Below the pieces are notes generated by a model that searched no databases, was not told the origin of the DNA, and was given only the letters and a program-made list of their open reading frames with translations. From the NCBI GenBank assembly GCA_016934675.1, contig JAFGSJ010000151.1, positions 1 to 33,961 of the forward strand: a DNA stretch of 33,961 nucleotides, given 5' to 3'. Numbering within the stretch: the first letter of the stretch is position 1; every line of letters begins with the position of its first letter. This DNA comes from a bacterium. Its GTDB lineage: Bacteria; CSSED10-310; JAFGSJ01. Below, piece after piece: positions 15,100 to 23,848 of the stretch. A program made the translations under genes and the position numbers.

Positions 15100-16053
15100 T
15101 CAGTTATCCAAACCGCGTTGGACCGAGATTGTCTTGCAGAAATCTTCATAGGTCATCCGAATACCGTCCGCTAATGAAATCGAATACTTCCATCCTAAAT
15201 CGTTCAATTTTGTGACATCGAGCAACTTTCTGGGAGTTCCATCCGGTTTCGAGTGGTCCCATTCGATCTGGCCCTGGTATCCGACGATCAGGGCTATGGT
15301 TTCAGCCAGTTCACGAATGGTGATATCTGTGCCGGTCCCGATATTCACGATCTCAGAATGATCATACGTATCCATCAGGAAACAGCAGGCATCTGCCAGA
15401 TCGTCAACATGGAGAAATTCTCGACGCGGTGAACCGGAGCCCCAATTGATGACCTTTTTTTCATTATGGATTTTTGCTTCATGAAAACGTCTGAGCAGGG
15501 CGGGTAATACATGAGCATTGAGACGATTGTAATTGTCATTTTGACCGTAGAGATTGGTGGGCATGACACTGATGAAATTGGTGCCGTACTGTCGATTGAA
15601 TGATTGACAGGTAATGATCCCGGCGATCTTAGCTATGGCATAAGCCTCATTCGTCGGTTCGAGTAATCCGGTCAAAAGGTATTCTTCTTTGATCGGTTGT
15701 GGGGCCATACGTGGATAGATGCATGAACTGCCCAGAAAGAGCAGTTTGCGAACCTTGTTTTCCATGGCTGATTTCAAGACATTGGCCTGAATGCTTATGT
15801 TGTTCCAGATAAAATCGGCGGGGTAGGTGTTGTTCGCATAAATACCACCCACCTGGGCCGCAGCCAGAAAAACGTAATCCGGTTGGGTCTCCTTGAAGAA
15901 GTCGCTCACCTTGACACTATCGGTCAAATCCAGTTCAGCTCTGGTCCTTAAAATGAAATTTGTAAACCCTTTTTCCTTCAATTTTCTGAGAAGTGCAGAA
16001 CCGACCATACCTTTATGACCTGCGACATAAACACGTCTATTTCGATCAAGCAT
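15100..16053 (-). CDS. fcl: GDP-L-fucose synthase
   Basis: A 317-residue extended short-chain dehydrogenase that epimerises and reduces GDP-4-keto-6-deoxymannose to GDP-L-fucose with NADPH, supplying fucose for surface glycans. It is full length. The cofactor loop is GHKGMVG (G12, G15, G18), the catalytic serine lies in GSSCIYP (109-110) and the YxxxK pair is Y138/K142. Typical RREFLHVDD and [11 protein letters not shown] motifs follow. The ATG at 16053 with AGGAG seven bases upstream is preferred over an upstream in-frame ATG without a ribosome binding site. The partner GDP-mannose dehydratase (gmd), normally adjacent, is not in this window. It sits between the HgdC-like activator and YdcF genes with 38-45 base gaps. 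Confidence 0.96.
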   Translation of the reverse strand: MLDRNRRVYVAGHKGMVGSALLRKLKEKGFTNFILRTRAELDLTDSVKVSDFFKETQPDYVFLAAAQVGGIYANNTYPADFIWNNISIQANVLKSAMENKVRKLLFLGSSCIYPRMAPQPIKEEYLLTGLLEPTNEAYAIAKIAGIITCQSFNRQYGTNFISVMPTNLYGQNDNYNRLNAHVLPALLRRFHEAKIHNEKKVINWGSGSPRREFLHVDDLADACCFLMDTYDHSEIVNIGTGTDITIRELAETIALIVGYQGQIEWDHSKPDGTPRKLLDVTKLNDLGWKYSISLADGIRMTYEDFCKTISVQRGLDN

Positions 16054-16098
16054 ATCTGATCTCCTTGATTGATGATTCTTCAAGCACCGCTTATTCGA

Positions 16099-16896
16099 TT
16101 ATTGTTGTTTTTCACGGGCCAATAAGGCAGCCCCGAGCGCCCCAACAAGCTGTGGTTCGGCAGGGACATTGAGCCTCATGTCCAGAAACTTTTGTAATGC
16201 AGCTACCATACCCTGATTATGAGCAACGCCTCCTGACAAGGTGACGACATCATGAGCTTTGGGTTTTAATCGCTGGACCAGCCCCATGGTGCGCCGGGCC
16301 ACAGCCTCATGAATACCTCGAACAATCTGGTCAACCGGATTTCCGCTGGCCAGAAGCGAGATAACCTCGGATTCTGCAAAAACGGTACACATACTCGAAA
16401 TGGGACAACTTTTATCGGCCCGGGTCGAAATCGGGCCCAAGTCAATCAATTCGATCTCGAGGGCCCGGGCCATGACCTCGAGGAAGCGACCGGTACCGGC
16501 CGCACATCGATCATTCATGACGAAATCCAGGATTTTTCCTGCTCGAGTGACTCTGATCGCTTTCGAGTCCTGTCCACCGATATCGATGACTATAGTGGTA
16601 TCGGGAAAAAGGTGGGTCGCGCCTTTTCCATGGCAAGTGATTTCTGTAATAGCTTTATGTGCATAATCCACCCGTTCTCGACCATAGCCAGTCGAAACGA
16701 TATTTTTGATCTGATCGAATTCGAGTGTAGATTGTTGTAGAAGGGCCTTTAAGGCGGTTTCAGACGATTTCTGTCCGGACACTCCCGTCGGAACCACGAT
16801 CGAACTCAAGACCGTGTTTGCCTCGTCAATCAAAACACTGTCACAACTCAACGAGCCCACATCAACCCCAATATAATAACCGGCAGCAAAGACCAT
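16099..16896 (-). CDS. BadF/BadG/HgdC-type ATPase, 2-hydroxyacyl-CoA dehydratase activator
   Basis: A 265-residue ASKHA-fold ATPase of the HgdC/BcrA-D group. These homodimers hold one [4Fe-4S] cluster at the subunit interface and use ATP to drive a high-energy electron into a partner dehydratase or benzoyl-CoA reductase. The two cluster Cys are visible: C131 in NDRCAAGTGRF and C170 in SSMCTVFAESE. ATP motifs IGVDVGS (9-15) and VIDIGGQDSKAI (103-114) and the LSGGVAHN loop are intact. The ATG at 16896 with AAAGGA upstream is preferred to an earlier start. No dehydratase subunits (HgdA/B-like) lie in the window, so the client is unseen. Oxygen sensitivity of this family implies anaerobic growth. 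Confidence 0.92.
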   Translation of the reverse strand: MVFAAGYYIGVDVGSLSCDSVLIDEANTVLSSIVVPTGVSGQKSSETALKALLQQSTLEFDQIKNIVSTGYGRERVDYAHKAITEITCHGKGATHLFPDTTIVIDIGGQDSKAIRVTRAGKILDFVMNDRCAAGTGRFLEVMARALEIELIDLGPISTRADKSCPISSMCTVFAESEVISLLASGNPVDQIVRGIHEAVARRTMGLVQRLKPKAHDVVTLSGGVAHNQGMVAALQKFLDMRLNVPAEPQLVGALGAALLAREKQQ

Positions 16897-16953
16897 CCAT
16901 AGTCCTTTCGTGCACCTGATTGCCATCAGGCGGAATACCTGCAATAACACAAT

Positions 16954-17772
16954 TCATGTTTCGTCTTGGGCATCAAGAAACTGATTTTTTCGACCGATAT
17001 AATCCAGCACGCTTTTTTTTGCAAAGGGTCTCTGGACTGGTGAACGTTTCATAAAATGATGTATTTCCGCCACAGACGAATTGTCAAGACCAGATAATGG
17101 TCCGTCAAAGATAATGGTGCCTTCTGAGAGCATCAGGACCGAGTCTGCAATAGTCCGGATACTCATCAGTTCATGCGTCACGACAATGATAGTCAAACCG
17201 AAAAGTTGCCTGATGTTCAGGATCAAATCATCCAGCTCCGCGCCCGTGATCGGGTCGAGTCCAGCCGACGGTTCGTCGCAGAAAAGGATTTCCGGGTCCA
17301 TTATCATTGCCCTGGCCAAGGCCGCCCTTTTCCTCATACCACCGGACAGTTCGGCAGGATACAAGTGCAGGGCCGACTCGAGTTGGACTAAACCCAGCTT
17401 CATTTTTACCATTTCGTTGATGAGCTTTTCCGGAACGGTTGTATGCATGCGTAACGGTAAAGCCACATTTTCAGCGATGGTCAGCGAACCAAACAAAGCC
17501 CCGTTCTGAAAAAGGACACCAATCCTCTGAAACAAAAGATATCGGCCTGTTTCAACCAATTGATGGACATTGTTGTCCAACAGAGTTACGCTACCCTTGA
17601 GCGGCTCTTCCAAACCGATGATATTTTTCAGCAGGGTCGTCTTCCCGCAACCACTGGCTCCAAGAATAACCCTGATTTCACCACGGGGCACTGCAAAGGA
17701 AATATCATGCAGGATAGGCCTGTTTTTGTAACCGGCACTTAATTGATCAACCTGTAGGACAGTTTTCGTCAT
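16954..17772 (-). CDS. MlaF-type ABC transporter ATP-binding protein
   Basis: A 272-residue ABC ATPase. Walker A is GASGCGKTT (38-46), the signature LSGGM is at 142-146, Walker B is ILFCDEP (162-168) and the switch His is in VVTHEL. The LSGGMRKRAALARA and DEPSAGLDPITGAELDDLI patterns are typical of the MlaF/MCE-associated subfamily, which powers phospholipid transport across the periplasm. A C-terminal extension of about 30 residues (240-272) resembles the regulatory tail that crosses to the partner subunit in MlaF. It overlaps the upstream MlaE gene by four bases (ATGA), so the two are co-expressed. No MCE-domain MlaD or MlaC gene follows. Confidence 0.93.
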   Translation of the reverse strand: MTKTVLQVDQLSAGYKNRPILHDISFAVPRGEIRVILGASGCGKTTLLKNIIGLEEPLKGSVTLLDNNVHQLVETGRYLLFQRIGVLFQNGALFGSLTIAENVALPLRMHTTVPEKLINEMVKMKLGLVQLESALHLYPAELSGGMRKRAALARAMIMDPEILFCDEPSAGLDPITGAELDDLILNIRQLFGLTIIVVTHELMSIRTIADSVLMLSEGTIIFDGPLSGLDNSSVAEIHHFMKRSPVQRPFAKKSVLDYIGRKNQFLDAQDET

Positions 17773-18905
17773 ATGAGAATATAAAAAAGGACGCTGAACA
17801 CACAGTCAGCGGCAACGATAAAGAAGATACTGACGACCACGGAAGTCGTAGTAGCTCGACCCACCTGCTCCGCTCCCCCGAAAACGCTGAAGCCATAATA
17901 CAACCCGATCAGTGCGATTCCCCAGGCAAAGACACCGCTTTTGAGCAGACAACTGATCAGGTCTTTCACGATCAGGGCATCAATGGTCTGATTCAGATAC
18001 GAGATAGGAGCCAGTCCGACATAATAAACACCGACCAGAAAACCGCCGCCTATGCCGATGGCAATGGCACAGATTGCCAGAAGCGGGACCATGGTGACCA
18101 TAGCCAGCAGACGGGGTATGGCCAGAAAATGCAGAGGGTCTATTCCCATAACTTTCAAGGCATCGATCTCCTCGGCAACTTTCATGGTGGCTATTTCCGC
18201 AGCGATAGCAGAACCAGATCGACCTGCAACCAGAATGGCAGTCATCAAAGGCCCCATCTCTCGTATCATTGCTATTCCGGTCATTTTCGCAACATAGATA
18301 TCGACCCCGAAGAGACGAAGCTGAAATGCCGATTGAAAAGCCAGGGTCAGACCAACCAGCAAAGAAATCAAGGCCACGATTGGTAATGCCTGAGAGCCGA
18401 TTTGGATTGACTGGGCCAGATACTCGTGCCAGCGGATGACTCCCCGCTGCATAAGGTCCCTGATCGTTTCGATGGTACAATCCGCGGCCAACTGCAGGAA
18501 ATCGCGAAAACGGACTAGGCGGTCCAGATTCCGTTCGGCAACGGTTTCGAAGACATTCTTTATTTCGAGGGTTTGTGCATTTTCCTGGACCCAAGGATAG
18601 AGTGCCAAGGTCTTGCGCACTTTCTCTGTAAGGGTATGGACCAGCACAGAACAGGGCACCGGTCCCTGTCCCGAACTGATCTTTGCCAGGAAGGCCACTC
18701 CGGCACTGTCCACTGACGCTATGCCGCTCAGGTCCAGGGCAATACTTTTTCGATCCACCTGGAGCGATTGGACCAGCCTCAGAAGATCGCTCACGTTTTT
18801 CCGATCAAGCACACCGACGAGTCTCAGTCTGTCCGTCGTGTTGGTCCGAAGCAGGCTATACGAGAGCTGCTCGTCTATGATGCCTGATTGTTCAAACCCA
18901 GTCAT
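17769..18905 (-). CDS. MlaE-type ABC permease with N-terminal STAS domain
   Basis: A 378-residue inner-membrane permease. Residues 10-110 are a STAS-like domain (LRLVGVLDRKNVSDLL, ALDLSGIASVDSAGVAFLAK). In E. coli Mla the STAS protein (MlaB) is a separate subunit, so here it is fused. Residues 150-378 are the MlaE/YrbE permease with MIREMGPLMTAILVAGRSGSA, AEIATMKVAEEIDAL and MGIDPLHFLAIPR. The function is lipid transfer between the inner and outer membrane with MlaF. Arrangement: aminotransferase, 45 bases, MlaE, then a 4-base overlap with MlaF. The substrate-binding MCE subunit is missing locally. The Shine-Dalgarno is weak (GAGAGGT about 13 bases away). Confidence 0.93.
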   Translation of the reverse strand: MTGFEQSGIIDEQLSYSLLRTNTTDRLRLVGVLDRKNVSDLLRLVQSLQVDRKSIALDLSGIASVDSAGVAFLAKISSGQGPVPCSVLVHTLTEKVRKTLALYPWVQENAQTLEIKNVFETVAERNLDRLVRFRDFLQLAADCTIETIRDLMQRGVIRWHEYLAQSIQIGSQALPIVALISLLVGLTLAFQSAFQLRLFGVDIYVAKMTGIAMIREMGPLMTAILVAGRSGSAIAAEIATMKVAEEIDALKVMGIDPLHFLAIPRLLAMVTMVPLLAICAIAIGIGGGFLVGVYYVGLAPISYLNQTIDALIVKDLISCLLKSGVFAWGIALIGLYYGFSVFGGAEQVGRATTTSVVVSIFFIVAADCVFSVLFYILI

Positions 18906-18950
18906 TGAGTGTCGCTGCGACCTCTCGAAACAAACGATCCAGTCCTTGTA

Positions 18951-19838
18951 TTAATCGGTGAATACTTGGACACCATCGTCTTTCGTTTTCTGGCGGAACC
19001 TTTTTAACAATGCCTTGAAAACAGGCCCAACCTGGCCATTTCCGACTGCCCGACCGTCACATTCGACCACCGGAATCAATTCGGCGGCTGAACCGGTCAG
19101 AAAACATTCGTCGGCATTATAAATATCATGAACAAGAATACCGGCTGTTTCAACATGTAAACCTTCATCCGGGGCAATATCAAGGACAGCCTGGCGGGTT
19201 ATTCCGACCAAAATACCGAAATAACTGGGTGGTGTGATCAGGGTCTTGTTCTTGATTACAAAAATATTGTCCGCTGTCGCTTCCGTCACATATCCCGAAT
19301 TGTTCAACATGATACCCTCATCAGCCCCGGCACGAATGACTTCGATCTTGGCCAGAATATTGTTCAGATAATTACATGATTTGATCTGGCAATTGAGCGA
19401 ATCGGGTTTATTGCGACGGGTCGCCGTGGTGATGACCTTGAGCCCCTTTTCATAACGCTCGGGCGGATAGAGTGTGATCTTGTCCACAATAATGACCACG
19501 GTCGGTTTCTTACAGTGACGATAATCGAGTCCGAGATCACCCACTCCACGGGAAACGATGAGCCTGATATAAGCGTCATGCAAACCAGAAGCCCGGACAG
19601 TATCGATCATGGCTTGGGTCATCTCTTCGCGACTCATCTGAATGTCGAGATAAATCGTCTTGGCCGATTCATAGAGACGGTCGATATGCTCTCTGCACTT
19701 GAAGATTAAACCATTGTAAACCCTGATCCCCTCGAAAACACCGTCGCCGTACAAATAACCATGATCGAAGACAGATACTTTTGCTTGCTCTCTCTCGTGG
19801 TACATCTTACCGTTGATATACACACAGGTTTCCATCAT
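18951..19838 (-). CDS. ilvE: Branched-chain amino acid aminotransferase (class IV PLP)
   Basis: A 295-residue fold-type IV PLP enzyme, close in sequence pattern to IlvE. The PLP lysine is K153 in QIKSCNYLNN. Other matches are the VSVFDHGYLYGDGVFEGIR start, the RLYESAK substrate loop, EATADNIFVI and the GITRQAVLDIA loop. It interconverts valine, leucine or isoleucine with their 2-oxo acids, using 2-oxoglutarate/glutamate. D-amino acid aminotransferases share the fold, but the NYLNN and EGIR patterns favour the branched-chain enzyme. The start is ATG 19838 (MMETCVYINGKM) with GGAAAGG upstream. It lies between a B12-binding subunit and MlaE. With the acyl-CoA dehydrogenase it suggests branched-chain amino acid breakdown. 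Confidence 0.92.
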   Translation of the reverse strand: MMETCVYINGKMYHEREQAKVSVFDHGYLYGDGVFEGIRVYNGLIFKCREHIDRLYESAKTIYLDIQMSREEMTQAMIDTVRASGLHDAYIRLIVSRGVGDLGLDYRHCKKPTVVIIVDKITLYPPERYEKGLKVITTATRRNKPDSLNCQIKSCNYLNNILAKIEVIRAGADEGIMLNNSGYVTEATADNIFVIKNKTLITPPSYFGILVGITRQAVLDIAPDEGLHVETAGILVHDIYNADECFLTGSAAELIPVVECDGRAVGNGQVGPVFKALLKRFRQKTKDDGVQVFTD

Positions 19839-19899
19839 GAACCACCTTTCCTTGAATGGGAAATTACACTCATTCAATCATCGTCTCGTGAAAAAACGC

Positions 19900-20295
19900 T
19901 CATGCTATTTCTCGGATTTTTGCGATTATGTCCTGCAACCCCGCCCCCGGTGTAAACACATATTTCACACCCAAGGCCTTGAGTTTGGGAATATCTTCAT
20001 CCGGAATGATCCCACCTCCGATAACGGAGACATCCTCCATTTTGTTCTGACGCAGCAAATCCAGAACATGTTCGAAAAGATGCAAATGGGCGCCGGAAAG
20101 GACACTCAGCCCAATCACCGACACATCCTCTTGTTCGGCGGCAGAGACGATCTGCTCCGGGGTCTGACGCAGACCGGTATAAATGACTTCCATCCCTGCA
20201 TCTCTCAAGGCCCGGGCCACGATTTTGGCACCACGATCATGTCCATCCAGGCCCGGTTTCGCGATTAAGACGCGTATTGGTTTCTCGTTTGTCAT
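19900..20295 (-). CDS. B12-binding subunit, methylmalonyl-CoA mutase C-terminal type
   Basis: A 131-residue stand-alone cobalamin-binding domain. It has the DxHxxG motif (D17-G18-H19-D20-R21-G22, His being the lower cobalt ligand), then [10 protein letters not shown] and the VIGGGIIP loop. Sequence and length match the separate small subunit (C-terminal half) of methylmalonyl-CoA mutase or related isobutyryl/ethylmalonyl mutases. The catalytic large subunit is not in the window and must be elsewhere. GGAGG eight bases before the ATG is strong. It lies 85 bases after the acyl-CoA dehydrogenase and 61 before the aminotransferase. It would act with its partner to isomerise methylmalonyl-CoA and succinyl-CoA, or a close analogue. 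Confidence 0.95.
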   Translation of the reverse strand: MTNEKPIRVLIAKPGLDGHDRGAKIVARALRDAGMEVIYTGLRQTPEQIVSAAEQEDVSVIGLSVLSGAHLHLFEHVLDLLRQNKMEDVSVIGGGIIPDEDIPKLKALGVKYVFTPGAGLQDIIAKIREIA

Positions 20296-20380
20296 CCCTA
20301 GACCTCCACCTTATACACAGTATGTCAATTCTCCATAAGCAGGTTTTATCAGATTTTTCACAGTGCTGAGTCGGGTCTGA

Positions 20381-21526
20381 TCAGTTTCTCATTAATGCAC
20401 GCGAGATAACAATTCGCTGGATCTCGGACGTCCCTTCGTAGATACTCATGACCCGGGCATCGCGATAAAACCGCTCGACATCATATTCCTTGATGTAACC
20501 ATAGCCGCCATGGATTTGTAAGGCACTCGAAACAACACGTTGGACCATTTCAGAAGCAAATAATTTGGCCATGGAAGATTCCTTGTCGACCCTCTTACCC
20601 TGATCCTTTAAGACTGCCGCCCGATAAGTCAAGAGAGCGGCGGCCTCGATCTCAGTCGCCATGTCCGCCACCATGAACTGTATTGCCTGAAAATGTGCGA
20701 GCGGCTGATTGAACTGCTGTCGTTCCTGGGCGTAGCTGAGAGCGGCCCCGAGTGCGGCACGGGCCAGTCCAAGCGACTGGGCAGCCACTCCGATCCGACT
20801 GATCGAGAGCGTACTGAGCAAGATTTTCAGGCCTTCGCCCTCTCGCCCCAGCATGTTTGACGCCGGGACACGACAATTCTCGAAGATCAATTCCACCGTA
20901 TTCGAGGCACGCAAGCCCATTTTATCTTCCTTTTTACCGACCTGGAACCCGGGCGTGTCCCGCTCGACCAGAAAAAGACTGATCTCTTTCTTACTGTCTC
21001 TTTTAGCCGTCACGGCAGCAACCAGGACCAGACCGGCCACACCCCCATTGGTAATGAATGTCTTGGTCCCATTCAATAGATAACTGTCAGCATCCCGGAC
21101 CGCGGTCATGGCAATACTGGCTGCATCTGATCCGGCATTGGGTTCTGTCAGTGCAAAGGCACCCAAATATTCTCCACTGGCCAATGCCCGCAGATACGTG
21201 TTTTTCTGCTCCTCTGTACCAAAGACTTTGATCGGGTTCTGGACCACTGAATGATGGACCGCAATCGTGATCGCTGTCGAAGCGCAAACTTTGGCCAATT
21301 CTTCGATGGCCAATATCAAACCGAGTTCATCCAATCCTGAACCACCATACTGCTCCGGCGTGTTTATCCCCAATAATCCCAGGTCCTTCATCTTCGAGAT
21401 TATCTCAACCGGGAAACGGGCCTCGCGGTCAAGTTGTCCGGCGATCGGTTTGAGTTCATTCATAGCGAAATCGTGGACCATATCCCGAAACATAATATGT
21501 TCTTCAGAAAAATCAAAGTTCACCAT
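20381..21526 (-). CDS. Acyl-CoA dehydrogenase
   Basis: A 381-residue FAD flavoenzyme of normal length that oxidises acyl-CoA to trans-2-enoyl-CoA and passes electrons to ETF. Family features run in order: an N-terminal helical domain, ALTEPNAGSDAASI (125-138), FITNGG (157-162), the GRE-GEGLKILLSTL segment, QRQQFNQPLAHFQAIQ-like ERQQFNQPL, QIHGGYGYIKEY (337-348) and the IYEGTSEIQR loop. E364 in that loop is the short/medium-chain-type catalytic base. The start is ATG 21526 with GGAGGA upstream, preferred over an earlier in-frame start. It is the first gene of the leftward operon under a near-consensus promoter. Substrate class (short or branched) is inferred only from neighbours. Confidence 0.95.
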   Translation of the reverse strand: MVNFDFSEEHIMFRDMVHDFAMNELKPIAGQLDREARFPVEIISKMKDLGLLGINTPEQYGGSGLDELGLILAIEELAKVCASTAITIAVHHSVVQNPIKVFGTEEQKNTYLRALASGEYLGAFALTEPNAGSDAASIAMTAVRDADSYLLNGTKTFITNGGVAGLVLVAAVTAKRDSKKEISLFLVERDTPGFQVGKKEDKMGLRASNTVELIFENCRVPASNMLGREGEGLKILLSTLSISRIGVAAQSLGLARAALGAALSYAQERQQFNQPLAHFQAIQFMVADMATEIEAAALLTYRAAVLKDQGKRVDKESSMAKLFASEMVQRVVSSALQIHGGYGYIKEYDVERFYRDARVMSIYEGTSEIQRIVISRALMRN

Positions 21527-21580
21527 TATCTCCTCCAGCTTGCACAAAACGTGGCTTGATACAATGATCACAAGAAATCG

Positions 21581-21609
21581 ACTATACCATAGCCTGTCGC
21601 TCTGGTCAA
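21581..21609 (-). promoter_or_regulatory. Strong sigma70-type promoter for the acyl-CoA dehydrogenase operon
   Basis: TTGACC (21604-21609) and TATAGT (21581-21586) on the minus strand are exactly 17 bases apart. This is the best promoter in the window and lies about 55 bases from the start codon. All eight genes down to YdcF follow on the same strand with gaps under 90 bases. Confidence 0.75.
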
Positions 21610-21715
21610 GCTAAATTGAATCCCCCAATCCACCACCAGTTCCTAAAAGCTGAAATGGTGATTCCCGTTTGACCCGCGGTCTGGTCGTATCGAAAAGAAA
21701 AGGAGAACCAGGTTT

Positions 21716-23830
21716 TCAACGGAGCACGGGTTCATCCTGGGTCGAGAGGATGAAACTGGGGATATCCAGGACCAGGACCAGTTTTTCATCACCGGTCTCC
21801 GTGCCGCCAGCTATGCCGGGAAAGTTTTGTAATCGTTTCCCCAGAGACTTTATGACAATATCCTGTCGACCGAGTAATCTGTCAACGATCAGGGCGATGG
21901 TCATATCGGCTGAATGAACAATAACAGCGAATTGGAAGGTCTTCGCTTTTGTTTTGTCTGAAGAGACAATGCTGAAAAAACGGTCCAAGCGGACGATGGG
22001 GATGGCATTACCCAGATAGTTCAGGACTTCACGTCCCTCGATCGTATGAATATCAATCGGGAATAATTTCAGGCTTTTCGAGATCGAGGTAAGCGGGATG
22101 GCAAACTTGGAATCGCTGACTTGCACGAGTAAGGCAGGTAAAATCGCCATGGTAATGGGAATGCTGATTGTTAATTTAGTGCCGATATCGGGCTCAGATT
22201 GAACCTTGATGGTCCCGTTCATGGCGGAAATGTTTTTCCGAACAATATCCATGCCCACGCCACGTCCGGAAATTTCACTGGCGATTTCACGTGTGCTGAA
22301 ACCCGGCAAAAAAATCAATTGCTGGATTTCCTCGATCTTCAAGGTGTCCTGCTTGGTAATGAGTTTTTGTTCGAGGGCCTTTGTTCGAATTGCATCAAGA
22401 TCAAGCCCTCGACCGTCGTCCTCGATTTCAATGATGACATAATTGCCTCGCTGATAAGCACTAAGCCTGATCTGACCGGTTTCATCCTTGTGAGCAGCTT
22501 TCCTGAGGGCAGCCGTTTCAATGCCATGATCGATAGCGTTTCTCAGAATATGGAGCAGGGGATCAGACAGTTCTTCGACCAGCATCTTATCGAGTTCCGT
22601 TTCTTCGCCCTTAATGATAATTTCGATCTTTTTTTCCATCTCGCGAGCCATTTTCTTGGTGTTTCTGATCAGACGAGAGAAGAGATAATCAAGCGGGATC
22701 ATTCTGGTCTCAAGGACGCTCGATTGTAACCTGAGTATCTGTTTTTCGAGTGTTCGAGTGGTCTTGAGTAATTCATTGGCCCGATAAAAACCGAGTTGCT
22801 CGCGCAGGACCTGACCGATCGATGCAATAATCGACTTGGAGATCGAGAGTTCCCCGATCAAGTGGAGAACATTATCAATTTTATCGAGATTGACCCTGAC
22901 CGTTTTTCCGACTAAAGACGCCTTTTTGCTGGTCTGGGCTGCTTCTACGATTGGCTGGGAAGCCGGATCAGCCGTTTCAGGTGCTTGTTCTTCTGACGGT
23001 GATTCAGCAGCTACCGTGATTTGACTCTTTGTCCGAGATCGTCTTTTTTCTGACGGTTTGATGGGGCCTTTATAGGGAATGGGTTTAATGGTCAGACTAT
23101 AACGGGCAAATTCGTGCTCCAACCACTTCTGGTCCTTGTCGGTCCCAATAATCAGATTGAACTGGATATCCGTGTCACTGATCGGTTCGATACTCGGTAA
23201 GGTCGTAATGATCTCACCAATATCGCGGAGATGAGCATTTAAGCCGGTCAATTCCTCATCAAAAGTATCAAAATTAAAATTAGCCAGAATATTGAAAATA
23301 TTGACCCGGCGAGCAATATTATCAGTCAAACGGTATTCCTCGTATTCAGTTAATACCTTGATAATATTGGGGTCCAATTCGAGCTGGTCCAGGATGGAAT
23401 TCTTCTGTTCGGAACCCTTTTCCACACGTAACTCTTTGATCCGGGTCAGAATCGGCTCGATGGCGATAAGCTCAGCCTCGTCTTGTTCCCCAATCTCCCG
23501 GGTTAATCCGGCCATGACATCGATACAATCGTACAAAAAGTCGAGCACATGTGTATTAATCGCAACTTTGCCCATCCGGATTTCATCGAGCAGCGATTCG
23601 AGATCGTGGGTCAATCGGGTAATCTTGGAAAAACCCAACATGCCCGACAACCCTTTAAGACTATGCACACCCCGGAAAATGGCATTGATTGTGTCAGGTC
23701 GAGGCGAACCGGATTTGAGATGCTCCTCTAAATCAGCAAGATTCAAGGATATATCATCGAGTAAGCTCTCGGTCTCACCCAAAAAATCCTTTCTCGCTTT
23801 GTCCGCATCCTGATCTTTGTGCTCAACCAT
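21716..23830 (-). CDS. cheA: Chemotaxis-type sensor histidine kinase CheA
   Basis: A 704-residue CheA. P1 (Hpt) covers about 10-120 with the phosphorylated H56 in RGVHSLKGLSG. A poorly conserved P2-like region (about 155-250) and a charged Ala/Pro/Glu linker (255-305) follow. The P3 dimerisation helices are at about 310-370. The P4 kinase domain has the N box HILRNAIDHG (427-436), G1 DDGRGLD (471-477) and G2 GRGVGMDIV (522-530). P5 is a CheW-like domain (about 565-700). It phosphorylates a CheY-like partner on signal from receptors. cheY lies 18 bases upstream in the same transcript. No receptor, CheW, CheR or CheB is in view, so this may belong to a non-flagellar or gliding-type pathway. Confidence 0.95.
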   Translation of the reverse strand: MVEHKDQDADKARKDFLGETESLLDDISLNLADLEEHLKSGSPRPDTINAIFRGVHSLKGLSGMLGFSKITRLTHDLESLLDEIRMGKVAINTHVLDFLYDCIDVMAGLTREIGEQDEAELIAIEPILTRIKELRVEKGSEQKNSILDQLELDPNIIKVLTEYEEYRLTDNIARRVNIFNILANFNFDTFDEELTGLNAHLRDIGEIITTLPSIEPISDTDIQFNLIIGTDKDQKWLEHEFARYSLTIKPIPYKGPIKPSEKRRSRTKSQITVAAESPSEEQAPETADPASQPIVEAAQTSKKASLVGKTVRVNLDKIDNVLHLIGELSISKSIIASIGQVLREQLGFYRANELLKTTRTLEKQILRLQSSVLETRMIPLDYLFSRLIRNTKKMAREMEKKIEIIIKGEETELDKMLVEELSDPLLHILRNAIDHGIETAALRKAAHKDETGQIRLSAYQRGNYVIIEIEDDGRGLDLDAIRTKALEQKLITKQDTLKIEEIQQLIFLPGFSTREIASEISGRGVGMDIVRKNISAMNGTIKVQSEPDIGTKLTISIPITMAILPALLVQVSDSKFAIPLTSISKSLKLFPIDIHTIEGREVLNYLGNAIPIVRLDRFFSIVSSDKTKAKTFQFAVIVHSADMTIALIVDRLLGRQDIVIKSLGKRLQNFPGIAGGTETGDEKLVLVLDIPSFILSTQDEPVLR

Positions 23831-23848
23831 GTTTGCTACCCGTCGATT

